Shown here one piece after another: positions 1 through 12,300 of a DNA stretch of 64,000 bases. How positions within the stretch are numbered: the stretch's first letter is position 1; each line of letters begins with the position of its first letter. The translations under genes and the position numbers were made by a program. The DNA lies in NCBI RefSeq assembly GCF_021462225.1, contig NC_061805.1, positions 206,001-270,000 on the forward strand, written 5' to 3'. The DNA comes from Girardinichthys multiradiatus. Lineage: Eukaryota > Chordata > Actinopteri > Cyprinodontiformes > Goodeidae. The notes below the pieces were generated by a model that made no database searches, was not told the origin of the DNA, and saw only the letters and a list, made by a program, of their open reading frames with translations.

Positions 1-400
1 TTACTGGTGTTTTTCTCACGGACCACATCGTCAATTAGGGTCTAGATATTTGTAAATTGTGAAATGTTTATCTTTTGGTTTAAACCTGCTACATTTAATA
101 TTTTGATGGCAAATCAAATAAATCGGATACAATGGATCTTCTTCCTTTGGACTTGAACTAGGTGTCCTTTTTAAACGCCATTTAAAACCAGATTTTTAAA
201 ATTTGCTTTTTATTAATTTCCATAGTTTTTTATGTACTGTCAGCTTTTGTGAAGCACTTCATGATTTAATATTTTTGAAAGGTCCTCTGTTAATAAAGTT
301 GTACCTACTCCTTGGATCCATCACAGTAGACCACACAAGTTTGCCTGAAATGTCTAATTTTGTGGATGACTGCCTTCATGTCCTCATGCATGTCCTGCAG

Positions 401-3400
401 GCCATAGCAGTTGTCATGGGCTTCCTGGTGTTTGTTGCCCTCATCATCTTACTGGTGTTTGCTGTGAAGACTCGCTCGCTGATCCAACGTTGGGGCCCTG
501 ACCGAATTCTCTGGGAGGAAGTGAAGGCTACCTCTGGGCTCCACAACAGTGTGGGAGAGTGGGTAAGTGTGAATGACACTGTCATTCTAAAAACTGATCA
601 CTTTCCCTAAAATGTTATTCTCTGCCTCATGACAACTTGTGTTTCTTCAGCCTCTTAGAAAAGGATAATAAAAAAACACGAGAGTGTAAAGGAGCTTTAA
701 TTTTAACCTGCTGGCTTTGCTACTTTGTATAATGGCTCTAAAACAATGATCAGAGTTCAAAGTGTAAAGCACGCTAGTGTTGCTTCGGATCTGGTGATAA
801 TATAGATGTTCCAGAGAAACTTTTGCATTTTTGGCACAGAATGATGCCTGGCTTGCATCATCTGAACCACAGTACAGAGAATAGACCTGAGTAAAGCTTT
901 AGATTGTGAGTGGCAGTTTAAATACCGCAGTGGCGTTCCCAGTCTGCACTGGTCACTATCTTTTAGAAGTGATCCAAGGAAGGAATAGTGATGCAGGAGC
1001 TAGGTTAATGTTTGCTCTGACAGAAAGGAGGTAGAAAGCACAGTGAAATGCAGTTCTTTGCGTTTGTGGCTGCATGAACGCAGAGAAGATAAACTGCTGA
1101 ACTGTCCACCCCTGAAAGCACAAACAGCAGTGGAAGGAGGCCTGCTCCGAATAATCATCTTTTCTTTGACATCATGTGAATTACTGGGTACCTGTGTGTT
1201 ATAAACCTGGGAAACACTTAGTAACATAATGCACCATACAAAGAAATAGAACACATGAATGGTTTGTGAAGCATAATGAGGTTGACATATTCCCCAGATT
1301 TGAAACCAATCTAACATCTGTTGGATGTGCTGGACAGGTCTCATTTATCGAGGCCCTTTCTTCACAACTTCCACGACTTATGATCTGTTGCTAACATCTC
1401 AGTGCTGGACTTTACAGCACACTTGACAGGCATCTAGAGGTCTTGACGGGTCAGGGGAACCAACACCCTGCTGGCCATGTGGTTGTAATGCTAGTCATGA
1501 CTGATATTGCATTAATTTAAATTTCAATTGAATCATGTATTTCCTGAAATTGTTGCATAGCACATTATACTTATTTATCAATACAATATATAAAAAGGCT
1601 CCAAGTTATTGAAACAAAGTTTGTTTTATACAAAGAAAAGTGCAAAAGATGAGATCATGAGAGGTTACTTAGGGAAACTCATTTGTATTTTGGTGGAGGC
1701 TACACAACTAGTTCAATTATGCAAAGCAAAAATGTTTTTCAGTGTGAGCAGTGAGCTGGTAGACTGGGTTGGATAGTTTCATTTGTAGTTTCTGGGTGTG
1801 GTCTGTTTGGCCACGCTTGGTTTCAGGATGATATCCTGAAACTCAGGAGAGGGGTTAAGCACAAAGCAGCTTTAGAATCAGCTTTTATGGCAAAGCGTGA
1901 ATCCGGTGATGAGGGGATTAGGAAAATGACTTACTACCCAAAACAGCCTTAAAATTCAGCAGAAAAAGATATATTCTAGAGTCTATTTTAGAGACGGAAA
2001 GACAACATTGTCAGGCTTCCTGTTGACAGTAGCAGTGGCGTCTGTGGCATTCAGACATGCAGGAAAGGGTGGAAGAGCCGGTTGGGCCTGGTGAATGGCT
2101 CATCCACCATAGTGTTCATCATAAGATATAACAGGTTACCTTGGAGTAAACAAGAACATATACAAAGGAAGCCTCAGAAGAACTCGTGGATTCAAACTGG
2201 GAAGGCAAAGAACCAGAAAAAAAATGATGAAACCAAAATAGTCTGTTTTTCTCATGTACTTCAGTAAAAGGCACACATTTTTGTATTCTAAATTATTTGT
2301 GGATTCTCTCACTCACTACTACAATCATGGAGTTATTCACAATATTAGTCCCAAAACAGGAAAGATATTTCATAAAAATAAAAAACTAAAGATAGTAAAA
2401 GTATTACTTTACTGGTTTTGTGACGTGTAAGGCTGTTTTTGAGTGTTTTAATTCTGTTTTTAAAAAGTGAAAGAAATCATTTTTGTGAGATTGTATAAAA
2501 TTGACTATCTGATTAAAATTTGCAGTAACTCTATTTTCTTCCTTCAGGTGAACAAGGTGTCAGGGGAGCCAGATGTGTTTGTGAATGACCCTAATGATAG
2601 AATTGGGGGTTCAAGAGACTATCTGGACAAGCTGGACCACAAGAAGCCACTGTACCTACCAGGGTAAGCTGTGAAACATCTAGCCCTCATTATTCAAACC
2701 TAGGTTTTCATGATCACTACTTTTTATGATGATAAAAAAGATATGTGGTATGGCTCCTACAAGAACATAAGAATCATCAATCCTGTTTGCAGAGACTCCG
2801 ACATAAGCAGCTTTGTGGAAAGCTCCAAGCCAAGGCTGAAGGAATATGATGCTGGCTTTGAGTCTGGAGATGACTTGGAGGAAGACAATTTCAGTGTGTG
2901 AGTGGACATTTTGGACTCTCATAGTCTGTGGTTAGACAGATGATCATCTTCTCTGTTTAAAATGTCTTCACTGAGAACAAAGAAAAATTATTTGTTTGTG
3001 TGCACAAACTTGGCGGAAAGGGCTGATTCTAATTCTAGGGGAGAAGTCCACTTGAGCAGTGGATCACAAGGATGCTCTGCCGTCCCTGTGATCCAAATCA
3101 GTTACGTTTATTTACACTATATAACTCCGAGTCACAACAAATGTTGTCTAAAGGCACTGTACGAACTAAGACAAACTTGATTTATCACAACACATCAATC
3201 CAATTCTACACACTGATGGATTCAAATTGAATTACATGGATTCCAATTTGATATAAATTATAACAGAATTCAGTCTAATTTAGTTTACTAGACCATTTGG
3301 AAAACAGTTTTCTACCTTAGGAAGCTAAGGCAATAGCATCGAGTCATTAATTTGTAGCAGTTTCTCCTCCAGTCTTGGAACACATTGTGACTAATGAGCT

Positions 3401-6400
3401 CTTGGATGGGTTTGTGCAGACCCAGACATGCAGTTAGAATCCTACTTAAGTTTTTAGTTCAGTTTCAGTGTTAAGTTTAATATGAGGGTGGATAGAGTTT
3501 AGCTTGCTCCTAACACTGTTTACAATAGCTGTTAACTCTTGGTAGGAAAAAAAAGTAATGAGTGCTTGAGTTGAGTTAAGCTCAAATAAATTAGTCCAAC
3601 AGTGTGCAATTGTTTAAAAACATTCAACCAAAGTGCTGACAGGATTTAACAGAGACTATTGCAGTAGAAATCATGTAAAGTCTTGAAAGCTGATTTTATT
3701 TTGCTGTTGTTTACAGTTTGTTTCCATCCATTATGAATGAGCATGAGCGTCTAACCTACAAAAAAGAGTTTGACCGGGACCATCTTGAGTACAAGAGCCT
3801 GCAAGCTGAATTGGATGTCATAAACCAGGACCTGGCTGACCTGGAAGGATACCTGGACAGGCACCCTGAGAGGAGCCCCCAGTTCCTGGTGAGGGTGGCA
3901 GGTCATTTTGTCTGGTTACAGTGACCCTTTTGACTTCTCTGATTTCTTTTGTCTGATACGTTAAAGATGTCAGAGATAAAAAACGGTAAATACAGAACCA
4001 GTCACTAAATTAGAATATTATTGAAAAATTAATTTATTTCAGTAACTCAGTTCACAGAGTGAAACACGTTTATATAGATTAGATAATACATCAGACCAAT
4101 AAAAAATACTTTTTTAATAAAAAAATGTGGGCTTAATGAAAAAAATGTTTAATCCTTGCTTAAAGGTTATTTTTAAAAGGTACTTTTAATTTTACAAGCC
4201 TCATCGGAACACATATTCTGATTTATGAAATATGACTGAGTACAAGTGAGATCAAAAGAAAAGGTGTACAAGACGGTGGGGTGAGACCACATTATTGTAT
4301 GGTTTAGAGACAGTGGAACTGAGGAAGAAACAGGAGGGAGAGCTGGAGGTAGCAGAGATGAAGAGGTTGAAGTTCTCTCTAGAGTGACGAGGATGGATAG
4401 GATCAGGAGTGAGGAAATTGGAGGAACAGTTCATGTTAGATGTGTTGGAGATAAAGCCAGAGACGGCAGACTGAGATGGTTTGGACATGTAAGGAGGAGG
4501 GATGGTGAGTACATGGTTAGAAGGATGCTGAGGCTGGAACTGCCAAGCAGGAGGCCAGGAGGACAACCAAAGAAGACATGTATGGATAGAGTGAAAGAGG
4601 ACATGAAGGTAGTGTGTGTGTGAGAGAGAAGTTTCAGATTAGATGGAGATAGATGACTCGCTGTGGTGAACCCTGAAAGGGAAAAGTTGAAAGAAGAAAA
4701 TGACTGTAAATGACAGCTACACACATTCCTGGCTTTCTTTTTTTGGGTTTGTTGGACTTTTTTTCTTTGATGTCAGTGACTCCATATGCAGGAGTTGGTG
4801 TAGGTGAATTAGAAGCCTAATATGTTTTGTTCAGTGCTTTAATATTATGACTGCAGTTTAGGAATTGTTACATGAAAGCAGAAATATACAGAGTAGTTGT
4901 GGAGCAGCCATTGGTCTCGTTTTAACATAATCAAAGTTGTGTGTGAATGTGTTTTTCTGAATTGTAGCACTGATGATGAATTGGTCTAATTTCAGGATGC
5001 CCTAAATGAATACACACGAGTCAAAAACTTCAAGAAGGTAAGCCAAACTCACCAGTGAACCCTGTTGATGTGTATGAAGTGGATTTTTCCACCATGTCGT
5101 CTGTGACTATTGTGTTGAGAACTACAGTTTATCTACTTTTCCAAATGTATACATCCTTGGTTTCTCTCCTCAAGGCATTCAGTCTGTCTGAATCTTTTTA
5201 TGTTAACAGTGGAGGCAGGAGGCTAGACAATAGTCGGTACCAAGTTTTTTTTAAATGGCATATTTTAAGCAGTTGACTAAAGTGCTTCAAATAGAATATA
5301 ACTGTAATAAAAATAAATAAAACACAGAAGAGTAGTCATACATCCTCATGAGGACAACACAATCGAGGCACGTGACGGATGAGCCGGGGTCCCACCCTGG
5401 AGCCAGGCCTGGGGTCGGGACCACTCTCTTCTACTTTGGAAGGGCCCACGGGGAGAGGCGGTGAGCTGGGGTGGGTTTGCTTGTTGCCCCCCAGCTTAGC
5501 CGTCTCGTGTTGGGGTTTACCCCAGTGGATGCGAGGGTCACATCCCTGCGCCTTCGGGTTGGGGACAGGTCTCTGACTGTCATAGTGCAGAGTACCCGGC
5601 CTTCTTGGCGTCCCTGTCGGGGGTGCTGGATAGTGCCCCTCCCGGGGACTCCATTATTCTGCTGAGGGGCATCAACGCCTACGTGGGAAAGGACAGTGAC
5701 ACCTGGAGAGGCGTGATCGGGAGGAATGGCCTCCCCGATCTGAATCCGAGTGGTGTTTTGTTATTGGACTTCTGTGCTAGTCACGGATTGTCCATAACGA
5801 ACACCATGTTCAAACATAAGGGTGTCCATCAGTGCACTTGGCACCAGGACACCCTAGGCAGGAGGTCGATGATCGACTTTGTTGTCGTATCATCAGACCT
5901 TCGGCCGCATGTTTTGGACACTCGGGTGAAGAGAGGGGCTGAGCTGTCCACTGATCACCACCTGGTGGTGAGTTGGATCCGCTGGAGGAGGAGAAAGCCA
6001 GACAGACTTGGCAGGCCCAAGCGCATAATGAGGGTCTGCAGGGAACGTCTGGCAGAGCCCTCGGCCAGGGATGTATTCAACTCCCACCTCTGGGAGAGCT
6101 TCGACCAGATTCCAGGGGATATTGGAGACATAGAGTCAGAATGGACCATGTTCTCCGCATCTATTGTTGATGCTGATGCCCCTAGCTGCGGCCGTAAGGT
6201 CTGTGGTGCCTGTCGCAGCAGCAATCCCCGAACCCGGTGGTGGACACCGGCAGTAAGGGACGCTGTCAAGCTGATGAAGGAGTCCTATCGGCTGTGGTTG
6301 GCTTGTGGGACTCCTAAGGCGACTGACGGGTGCTGTGAGGCCAAGCCTGCCACAGCCCGGGCTGTGGCAGGCTTGGCAGAGGCAAAAACCTGGGCCTGGT

Positions 6401-7852
6401 AGGAGTTTGGTGAGGCCATGGAGAAGGTCTACCGGTTGGACTCAAAGCGATTCTGGCAAACCGTCCGGCACCTCAGGAGGGGAAGTAGGGCTTCGCCAAC
6501 ACTGTTTACAGTTGGGGTGGGAGGCTGCTGACCTCGACTGAGGACATTATCGGCCATCCGGTCCCTGTACAAACGGAGGAGGAGTTTGGTCTGCATTGCC
6601 GGCACTAAGTCGGACCTGTTCCCGGTGCATGTTGGACTCCGGCAGGGCTGCCCTTTGTCACCGGTCCCGTTCATAACTTTTATGAACAGGATTTCTAGAC
6701 GCAGCCAAGGGCCGGAGGGGGTCTGGTTTGGGGACCAGTGGATTTCGTCTCTTCTTTTTGCAGATGACGTGGTCCTGCTGGCCCCCTCTAACCAAGACCT
6801 ACAGCATGCGCTGTGGCGGTTCGCAGCTGAGTGTGAAGCGGCTGGGATGAAGATCAGCTCTTCCAAGTCCAAGGCCATGGTACTCGACCGGAAAAGGGTG
6901 GCTTGTCCTCTTCAGGTTGGAGGGGAGTTCCTGCCTCAAGTGGAGGAGTTTAAGTATCTCGGGGTCTTGTTCAGGAGTGAAGAAAAAATGGAGCGGGAGA
7001 TCGACAGACGGATCGGTGCAGCTGCCGCAGTACTGGGGGCATCGTGCCGGTCCATTGTGGTGAAGAGAGAGCTGAGCCAAAAAGCGAAGCTTTCGATTTA
7101 CCGGTCGGTCTACGTTCCTACCCTCACCTATGGCCATGAACTTTGGGTCATGACCGAAAGAACGAGATCACGGATACAAGCGGCTGAAATGAGCTTCCTC
7201 CGTAGGGTGGCCGGGCACTCCCTTAGAGATAGGGTGAGGAGCTCGGCCATCCGGGAGGAGCTCGGAGTAGAGCCGCTGCTCCTCCACATCGAGAGGAGCC
7301 AGTTGAGGTGGCTTGGGCATCATATCGGATGTCTCCTTCCTCGGGAGCTGTTCCAGGCACATCCCACCGGGAGGAGGCCCAAGAGACGCCCAGGACACGC
7401 TGGAGAGACTATGTCTCTCAGCTGGCTTGGGAACGCCTTGGACTCCCCTTAGAGGAGCTGGAGGAGGTGTCTTGGGAGAGGGACATTTGGGTGTCTCTGC
7501 TGAGTCTGCTGCCCCCGCGACCCGGTCCCTGATAAAGCGGAAGACGACGAGTACGAGTGTGAGAGTAGCCATTTAAAAAATTTTTCATTTGTGTGATAAT
7601 CTTGCTGCTCCTGCAGGTGTTATAGAACACCTAAAAAGGTTTTGTATTTTTGGTTTTTTCTTTTAAGCCATATTTCATTGCTGAACTTGACTTTGTCTCC
7701 GACATGTCAACCTATGTTTATGAAAGGTTTAAAGTGTGTTCTTTTCTTGTCAGTCCCCAGATTACCAGACGAAGAAGAGGAGGTGCAAATATTTGAAATC
7801 CAAACTGTCGCACATCAAGACCAAGATCAGTGAATATGACCGCCGACCCTGA
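401..7852 (+). CDS. ocln: Occludin, 3' half (last TM segment to C-terminus)
   Basis: Occludin is a four-pass tight-junction membrane protein. Six exons fit with matching phases: 401-562, 2548-2663, 2793-2897, 3717-3888, 4996-5037 and 7754-7852, giving 231 codons and a TGA stop. The first exon encodes the fourth membrane helix ([20 protein letters not shown]) followed by a basic AVKTRS stretch, as in occludin. A short acidic cytoplasmic linker ([10 protein letters not shown]) follows. The last three exons form the occludin/ELL coiled-coil domain: [20 protein letters not shown] at its start, [19 protein letters not shown] at its end, the part known to bind ZO-1. The family's N-terminal MARVEL region with three more helices lies left of the window. 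The DHLEYKSLQ and SKLSHIK motifs fit occludin better than tricellulin. Which teleost paralogue (oclna or oclnb) is not decidable here. The intron 5038-7753 holds a LINE. Confidence 0.93.
3985..4250. repeat. AT-rich MITE-like segment
   Basis: AT-rich stretch with TTAGAATATTA and TTTATTTCAGTAACTCAGTTCA, wording seen at the ends of teleost Tc1/mariner-derived MITEs. No coding capacity was seen. Ends could not be fixed. Confidence 0.35.
4258..4700 (+). mobile_element. 3' end of a LINE, in an occludin intron
   Basis: Purine-rich sequence inside the intron 3889-4995. The frame at 4384-4623 encodes [18 protein letters not shown] followed by [19 protein letters not shown], the typical carboxyl end of many fish non-LTR retrotransposon reverse transcriptase proteins. 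It ends in a short tail near 4700 (a GAACCCTGAAAGGGAAAAG-type 3' end). Only the last part of the element is present, as expected for 5' truncation. It lies in the sense direction of occludin. Confidence 0.75.
5370..7569 (+). mobile_element. GC-rich LINE (RTE/RTEX-like) in last occludin intron
   Basis: A 2.2-kb GC-rich block in AT-rich surroundings. The 5605-6402 frame is the carboxyl part of an apurinic-type endonuclease; STDHHLVV (the catalytic SDH-type motif) is visible, while the usual GDFNAHVG motif has become RGINAYVG. The 6586-7452 frame is the carboxyl part of a reverse transcriptase with LRQGCPLSP, the active-site core [15 protein letters not shown], and the terminal [18 protein letters not shown] region. 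The frames are separated by stops around 6402-6585, and the first part of the reverse transcriptase is missing, so the copy is dead. It is in the same direction as occludin. The 3' end is near 7569 (a GATAAAGCGGAAGACGACGA-type tail). The clade call is from motif memory only. Confidence 0.85.
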
Positions 7853-8360
7853 ACCTTCTGCTGTGACTTTATTTGAAGCATATTAACTAATACCTGTAAA
7901 AAGGATTTCTTTACCAAGTCTTTGTATTCTCGTATGACTAAATAGTGGATTGTTTTGTATTTTAGAATGAGGAATATTTTCTAAGTGCAGTTGCTGTGTA
8001 TAAAATCCACTGTATTTAGCTTTTAATCTGGATTTTCACAATGAGTTATTTTATGGATTTTAATAGAATCTTCCTTCCTTTATAACAAGTTAAAGCAGGT
8101 CTCACGGTTGTGTGTATAAAGTAAAGTCTTGAGGCATGAACATATTGTTATTGTTGTACCTATCATGTGAATCTTTTGAATTTGAGATGGTTTCCTGTAG
8201 ATTTTTTGGTGTGTTTTTTTTAACAGTATTTTCTTTCAGCATATGTTAATGATGGAGCAGCAGCTTTCTGGACAAAGAAAAGTTAAAGTGAAACTTGGTG
8301 ATTATTGATGTAACTGTCCTATCAAGTGTTTTCCTTGCTGTAATAAAAACAATGACATGG
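7853..8360 (+). other. ocln: Occludin 3' UTR and poly(A) signal
   Basis: AT-rich non-coding sequence follows the occludin stop codon. An AATAAA hexamer at 8342-8347 is the most plausible poly(A) signal, giving a 3' UTR of about 500 bases. No other recognisable element was seen in it. Confidence 0.6.
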
Positions 8361-9391
8361 TATTTAAGAAGTATAGGAGTCTTTTCTTTCGCTTGCGTGT
8401 CTCTAGGATAATTTTTGTGCAATATAAGTACGTTAATACTGGGAGCTGTAAAGCCATTAGTGAGCTGGCCTGTGCTGCAGCTTTTACGGATCGGTTCTGT
8501 CGCACATGTTTCCTTCCGGAAGGAATTCAATGGTGCACCAGCTGGCTTCTTGGTTTGTTAATCTCTGGATTCAAGACAATAAGACAAAAAGTGCCTGGTA
8601 TGTATAAGGAGCGGACAAGCAGACCTCTACATCACCACAGGTTCCTTGTATTTAAAGACATGAAAGGTGAAAACTCTCCGGTCGGCCGTAACAATGGTTC
8701 GGTGAGCTCAGTGAGTCTACTTGGAGGTCTGGTGGACCACCTGAAGTGTTCTGTTGTTATGGAGTTAACTCGACGCCGTACCGTTTGGACCTTTATTCTT
8801 GTGTTTGTCACTGAAGTCCAGTCCAGCTCAGCGTCGGATTCAGGCAGAGTAGTGATGGACGCCAAAGACGATGCAGAGGTTACCTGAGCAGGTTCCCAAA
8901 GTGGCTATATTCACACCGGTATTAGTTTAGTTTATCTAAAAAGGGTCAACCCATTTAATTATCAGCAGCCTTTCAGTCCATCGTGTAAATGTGACAGATT
9001 TAGCCACGGAGGCCAATTCTCAGCCCCCAAACTCACCATTACTACACATGACCACACTGAGTTAGTTACCAACCACTGCTGCTAACTAGTGGATTTTTGT
9101 TAATCCATTCCTTCACACACACTCATCACTGGGCTGCAGGCATGTCACACTACATGTAACCTGAACCATGCAAGCTGTAGTTTCAGCTCAGTGTTCCAGT
9201 GTCCTGACATGCTGTCCGTTTAATTAAAGGCTCAGTCAGTGTTTTAAAAACTGATAAGTGAAGTATTATTTTTGATTTTTTACCAGCTTCATACAATGCT
9301 GTTGTTGAGGCATAATACCTTCATCATTGGGCAGTTCCAGTAAAATAATTAGGATTTAATTTTTGTTGTTTCAGTTTGACAGGTGGACACA
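8361..9391 (+). promoter_or_regulatory. Intergenic region with gtf2h2 5' flank and 5' UTR
   Basis: Between the occludin poly(A) signal and the gtf2h2 start codon. The coding exon of gtf2h2 begins after an acceptor at 9373-9374, so an upstream non-coding exon must exist. A moderately CpG-containing stretch at 8660-8880 with a GGTTCG|GTGAGC donor-like site at 8700/8701 is the best candidate. A 176-codon open frame at 8357-8887 overlaps this area but resembles no known protein and spans the likely promoter, so I do not call it a gene. No clear TATA box was seen. Confidence 0.4.
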
Positions 9392-12300
9392 ATGGATGAA
9401 GAGCCAGAGAGAGCGAAGCGCTGGGAAGGGGGCTATGAAAGAACTTGGTAAGACATGAAAATAAAAATGATTCTCAGCTTGGGAAATGTGCTCCTATTTG
9501 ATGCAACAATATGGGCTATTTATGATTTTGTACAGGGAGGTGCTTAAGGAGGATGAATCTGGCTCCCTTAAAGCCACAGTGGAACAGATCCTATACCAGT
9601 CCAGAAGAAAACGGTGTGTTAGTATGACCTGCTATGATAGAATGAGGTCTTCTATGGCAGTTCCACCTCAGCTCCCATATTTAAGTGTCTGTAGTTGAAT
9701 GCGTTATTTCTTCACGGTTTTATTCACCTCTACTCTGCTTACCTCAGGGTGACACAAAGCCATGCACAAGTGAGGCTTGGGATGGTGAGTGACATCTGGA
9801 TCTTTTGCTTCTCCACCACATCTCACTCCTCCTCTTAATGAATCTAAAGCTGGCAGATCTCAAGTCATCCTGGAGACAACTGCTGGCCTTGTAGATACTA
9901 CGTTTTTATAGCCTGTATTGTCATTAGAATAAAAGCAACCCCACTGTGTAGTTATTACCACCTTTACATCTGAAATGAAATAGTTAAATGACCTTTAATG
10001 AAGAAAGCCAACGCAGACCAGCCAAGCTTATAGTCAACCAGAAGAATTGTTTTGAATGAAGTCAGTGACCAGGTCCCTGAGTTTCCCAGCATGTTTGAAG
10101 TGCACAGAAGTGAGGGCAGTATCCGAGGACAACATCAGGAACAGCTGTAGCTGCAAAAACGTGTTCTGTTATCATAAAAATACTTAGAAATCCTGAGATG
10201 ATGGTTGTCTTGTGTCTAGATGCGCCACCTCTATGTTGTGATTGATTGCTCACGCAGCATGGAAGACCAGGACTTAAAACCCAACCGCCTCACATCTACC
10301 CTGAAGGTGAGACAAAACACCCTGGGCACCGACCAGTGGACATTCTGGTTGTTTCTAAACCATGATTTCTTTTCTTTTCTTATCTTCAGCTGATGGAGGG
10401 ATTTGTTGATGAATATTTTGACCAGAATCCCATCAGTCAGGTATGAACACCAGTTTAAAGTTCTTCTTTGTGTGTCTGGATGACTGAGGTGCATATTGTG
10501 TCAGGCGACATGTTCAGAGTGGTTGATGCTTTTTTGTTTTCCACATTCTGGTTCTGGAAGCATCATTTGTAATGGAACACCAAAGTGTTAGTTCAGCAAC
10601 AGATAGATTGAAACAGATTGAAGTGAAAAATGTTTAACATCTAGCTGCAAGTCCTTCACCTGCAATAGCTGCATCAAGCCTAGAAATGATGCAGATCACT
10701 TCACCTCACAGAGACAATACAAGCAAACAGAATTGTGTCTGATTGGGTTCTTCCATTTCTGTAGTCATCTACAGACATCTGCTTCCAGAAAACATCAGGA
10801 TCAACTAGAAGAAGGCTTTTGCTTCAGGAGTATTTAAAGTTCTCTTGATCGAAGGAATGTTTCATACATTAGCTTTGAGAAGTGATCCAAAATTAAACAA
10901 TGGCTCTCTAATTGTTAAACCGCTCACTGTTTACATTGGTAGAATATGTAGTAATGAGCAGCAGGATAAAGTCGTAGTTTGTAATCTAATGCTAGTGGTG
11001 TTAGATGTCTGTTGGTGTAGGAGAATATCTGAATGAACGTAGGCAGAGTGACAATCATTGTTTTCAGGTTCTAAAACTCCTCGGACAGATGATGTAGCTA
11101 ACTGCTCACGGTTTCTTTATTATTATATGGGTTGTGTTTAATTCTAGGTTGGCATCATCATCACCAAAAACAAAAGGGCTGAGAAGATGACTGAGCTTGC
11201 CGGTGAGGATCAAAGCGCTTCAACAGATTCATGTTTATATGCATGTATTTCCTGCCCTCTGGAAATAATCAATTATTCCAAAATGGATTTCAACAGAGAA
11301 CAACGATGTTAGAACCATGACCCTAACTACATGGTGTCATTGCTCAAGGCAGAGGCCTACTTGGTACAGGCAGACCAGGGGCACTGATGATGTCTTCAGC
11401 AACGTCAGACATCTTGCTGTTTGGCACTTAAAGTCCACAAGACTAAAACTGATTTTATTTAATGATTTTACCAGACGTCAGCTGCTCATATCCAAACTGA
11501 AGGAGAGTGTTTGAGTGTCTTTCTGTTATTATATTATTATATTTTCCCTTTTTAACTGGACTAAGTCAGTGTATTAGAATCAACTACACCCTTTCAGAGG
11601 GTAGGTGTGCCCACCATGCCTCGGCTGTTCTATATGCCAGCCTGTGGGCTCAGATTGGGAATCTCTGATTATTCTCAGCATAATGGACAAAGACGGGTCC
11701 GCCATTCTGTTTCTCTAAAACAGACTAATGTACAGTTGTATGGTGCCAGCTATCTCTACTGAAAGGTTCTAAAATGAAAGAGATCTTTGTGGACTCAAGA
11801 TCAGAATGGGATCATAGTCATCTTCTTATTCAGATTCACATGGGTTACACCTTCATCGGATCCAGACAGTCTGTGTTCCCATTCTCAGGGGTGAATGTTC
11901 TTACAGAATCGGGGGACAGTGTGGAGCAGTAAACCATGTTTCTGATTCACCAGGCTGTCCTATAAAGTCTGGTAGAAGATGTTGGATGCCATCATTAGGT
12001 GGGAACCTCGCTGTTCCACCTGTCTGGTTAACAGAGCCATGAAGGGAATGAGAAGGATTGATTTCCAGCGCCCCATATAATTGGGTTATATGCAATACTT
12101 TTTTCTGTCTGTCTGTTAGTTCTGGTTCTGTTCAGTACAGATTGTTTCTCCCAGTGTAAAGAGCAGCCCTGTAACTCCAAGCCAAATATTCTCGGGACAA
12201 TTAAGGCTGCTCAAAATATCACATATTTATGGTTATTGCAGGAATTGGTATCGCAAAGAACAGTCTGGATTGCAATAAATATTAGTTATTTAAGTGCAAT

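Noticed and set aside
8357..8887. 176-codon open frame between occludin and gtf2h2
   Set aside because: No recognisable domain, overlaps the probable gtf2h2 promoter and first exon, and has no supporting context.
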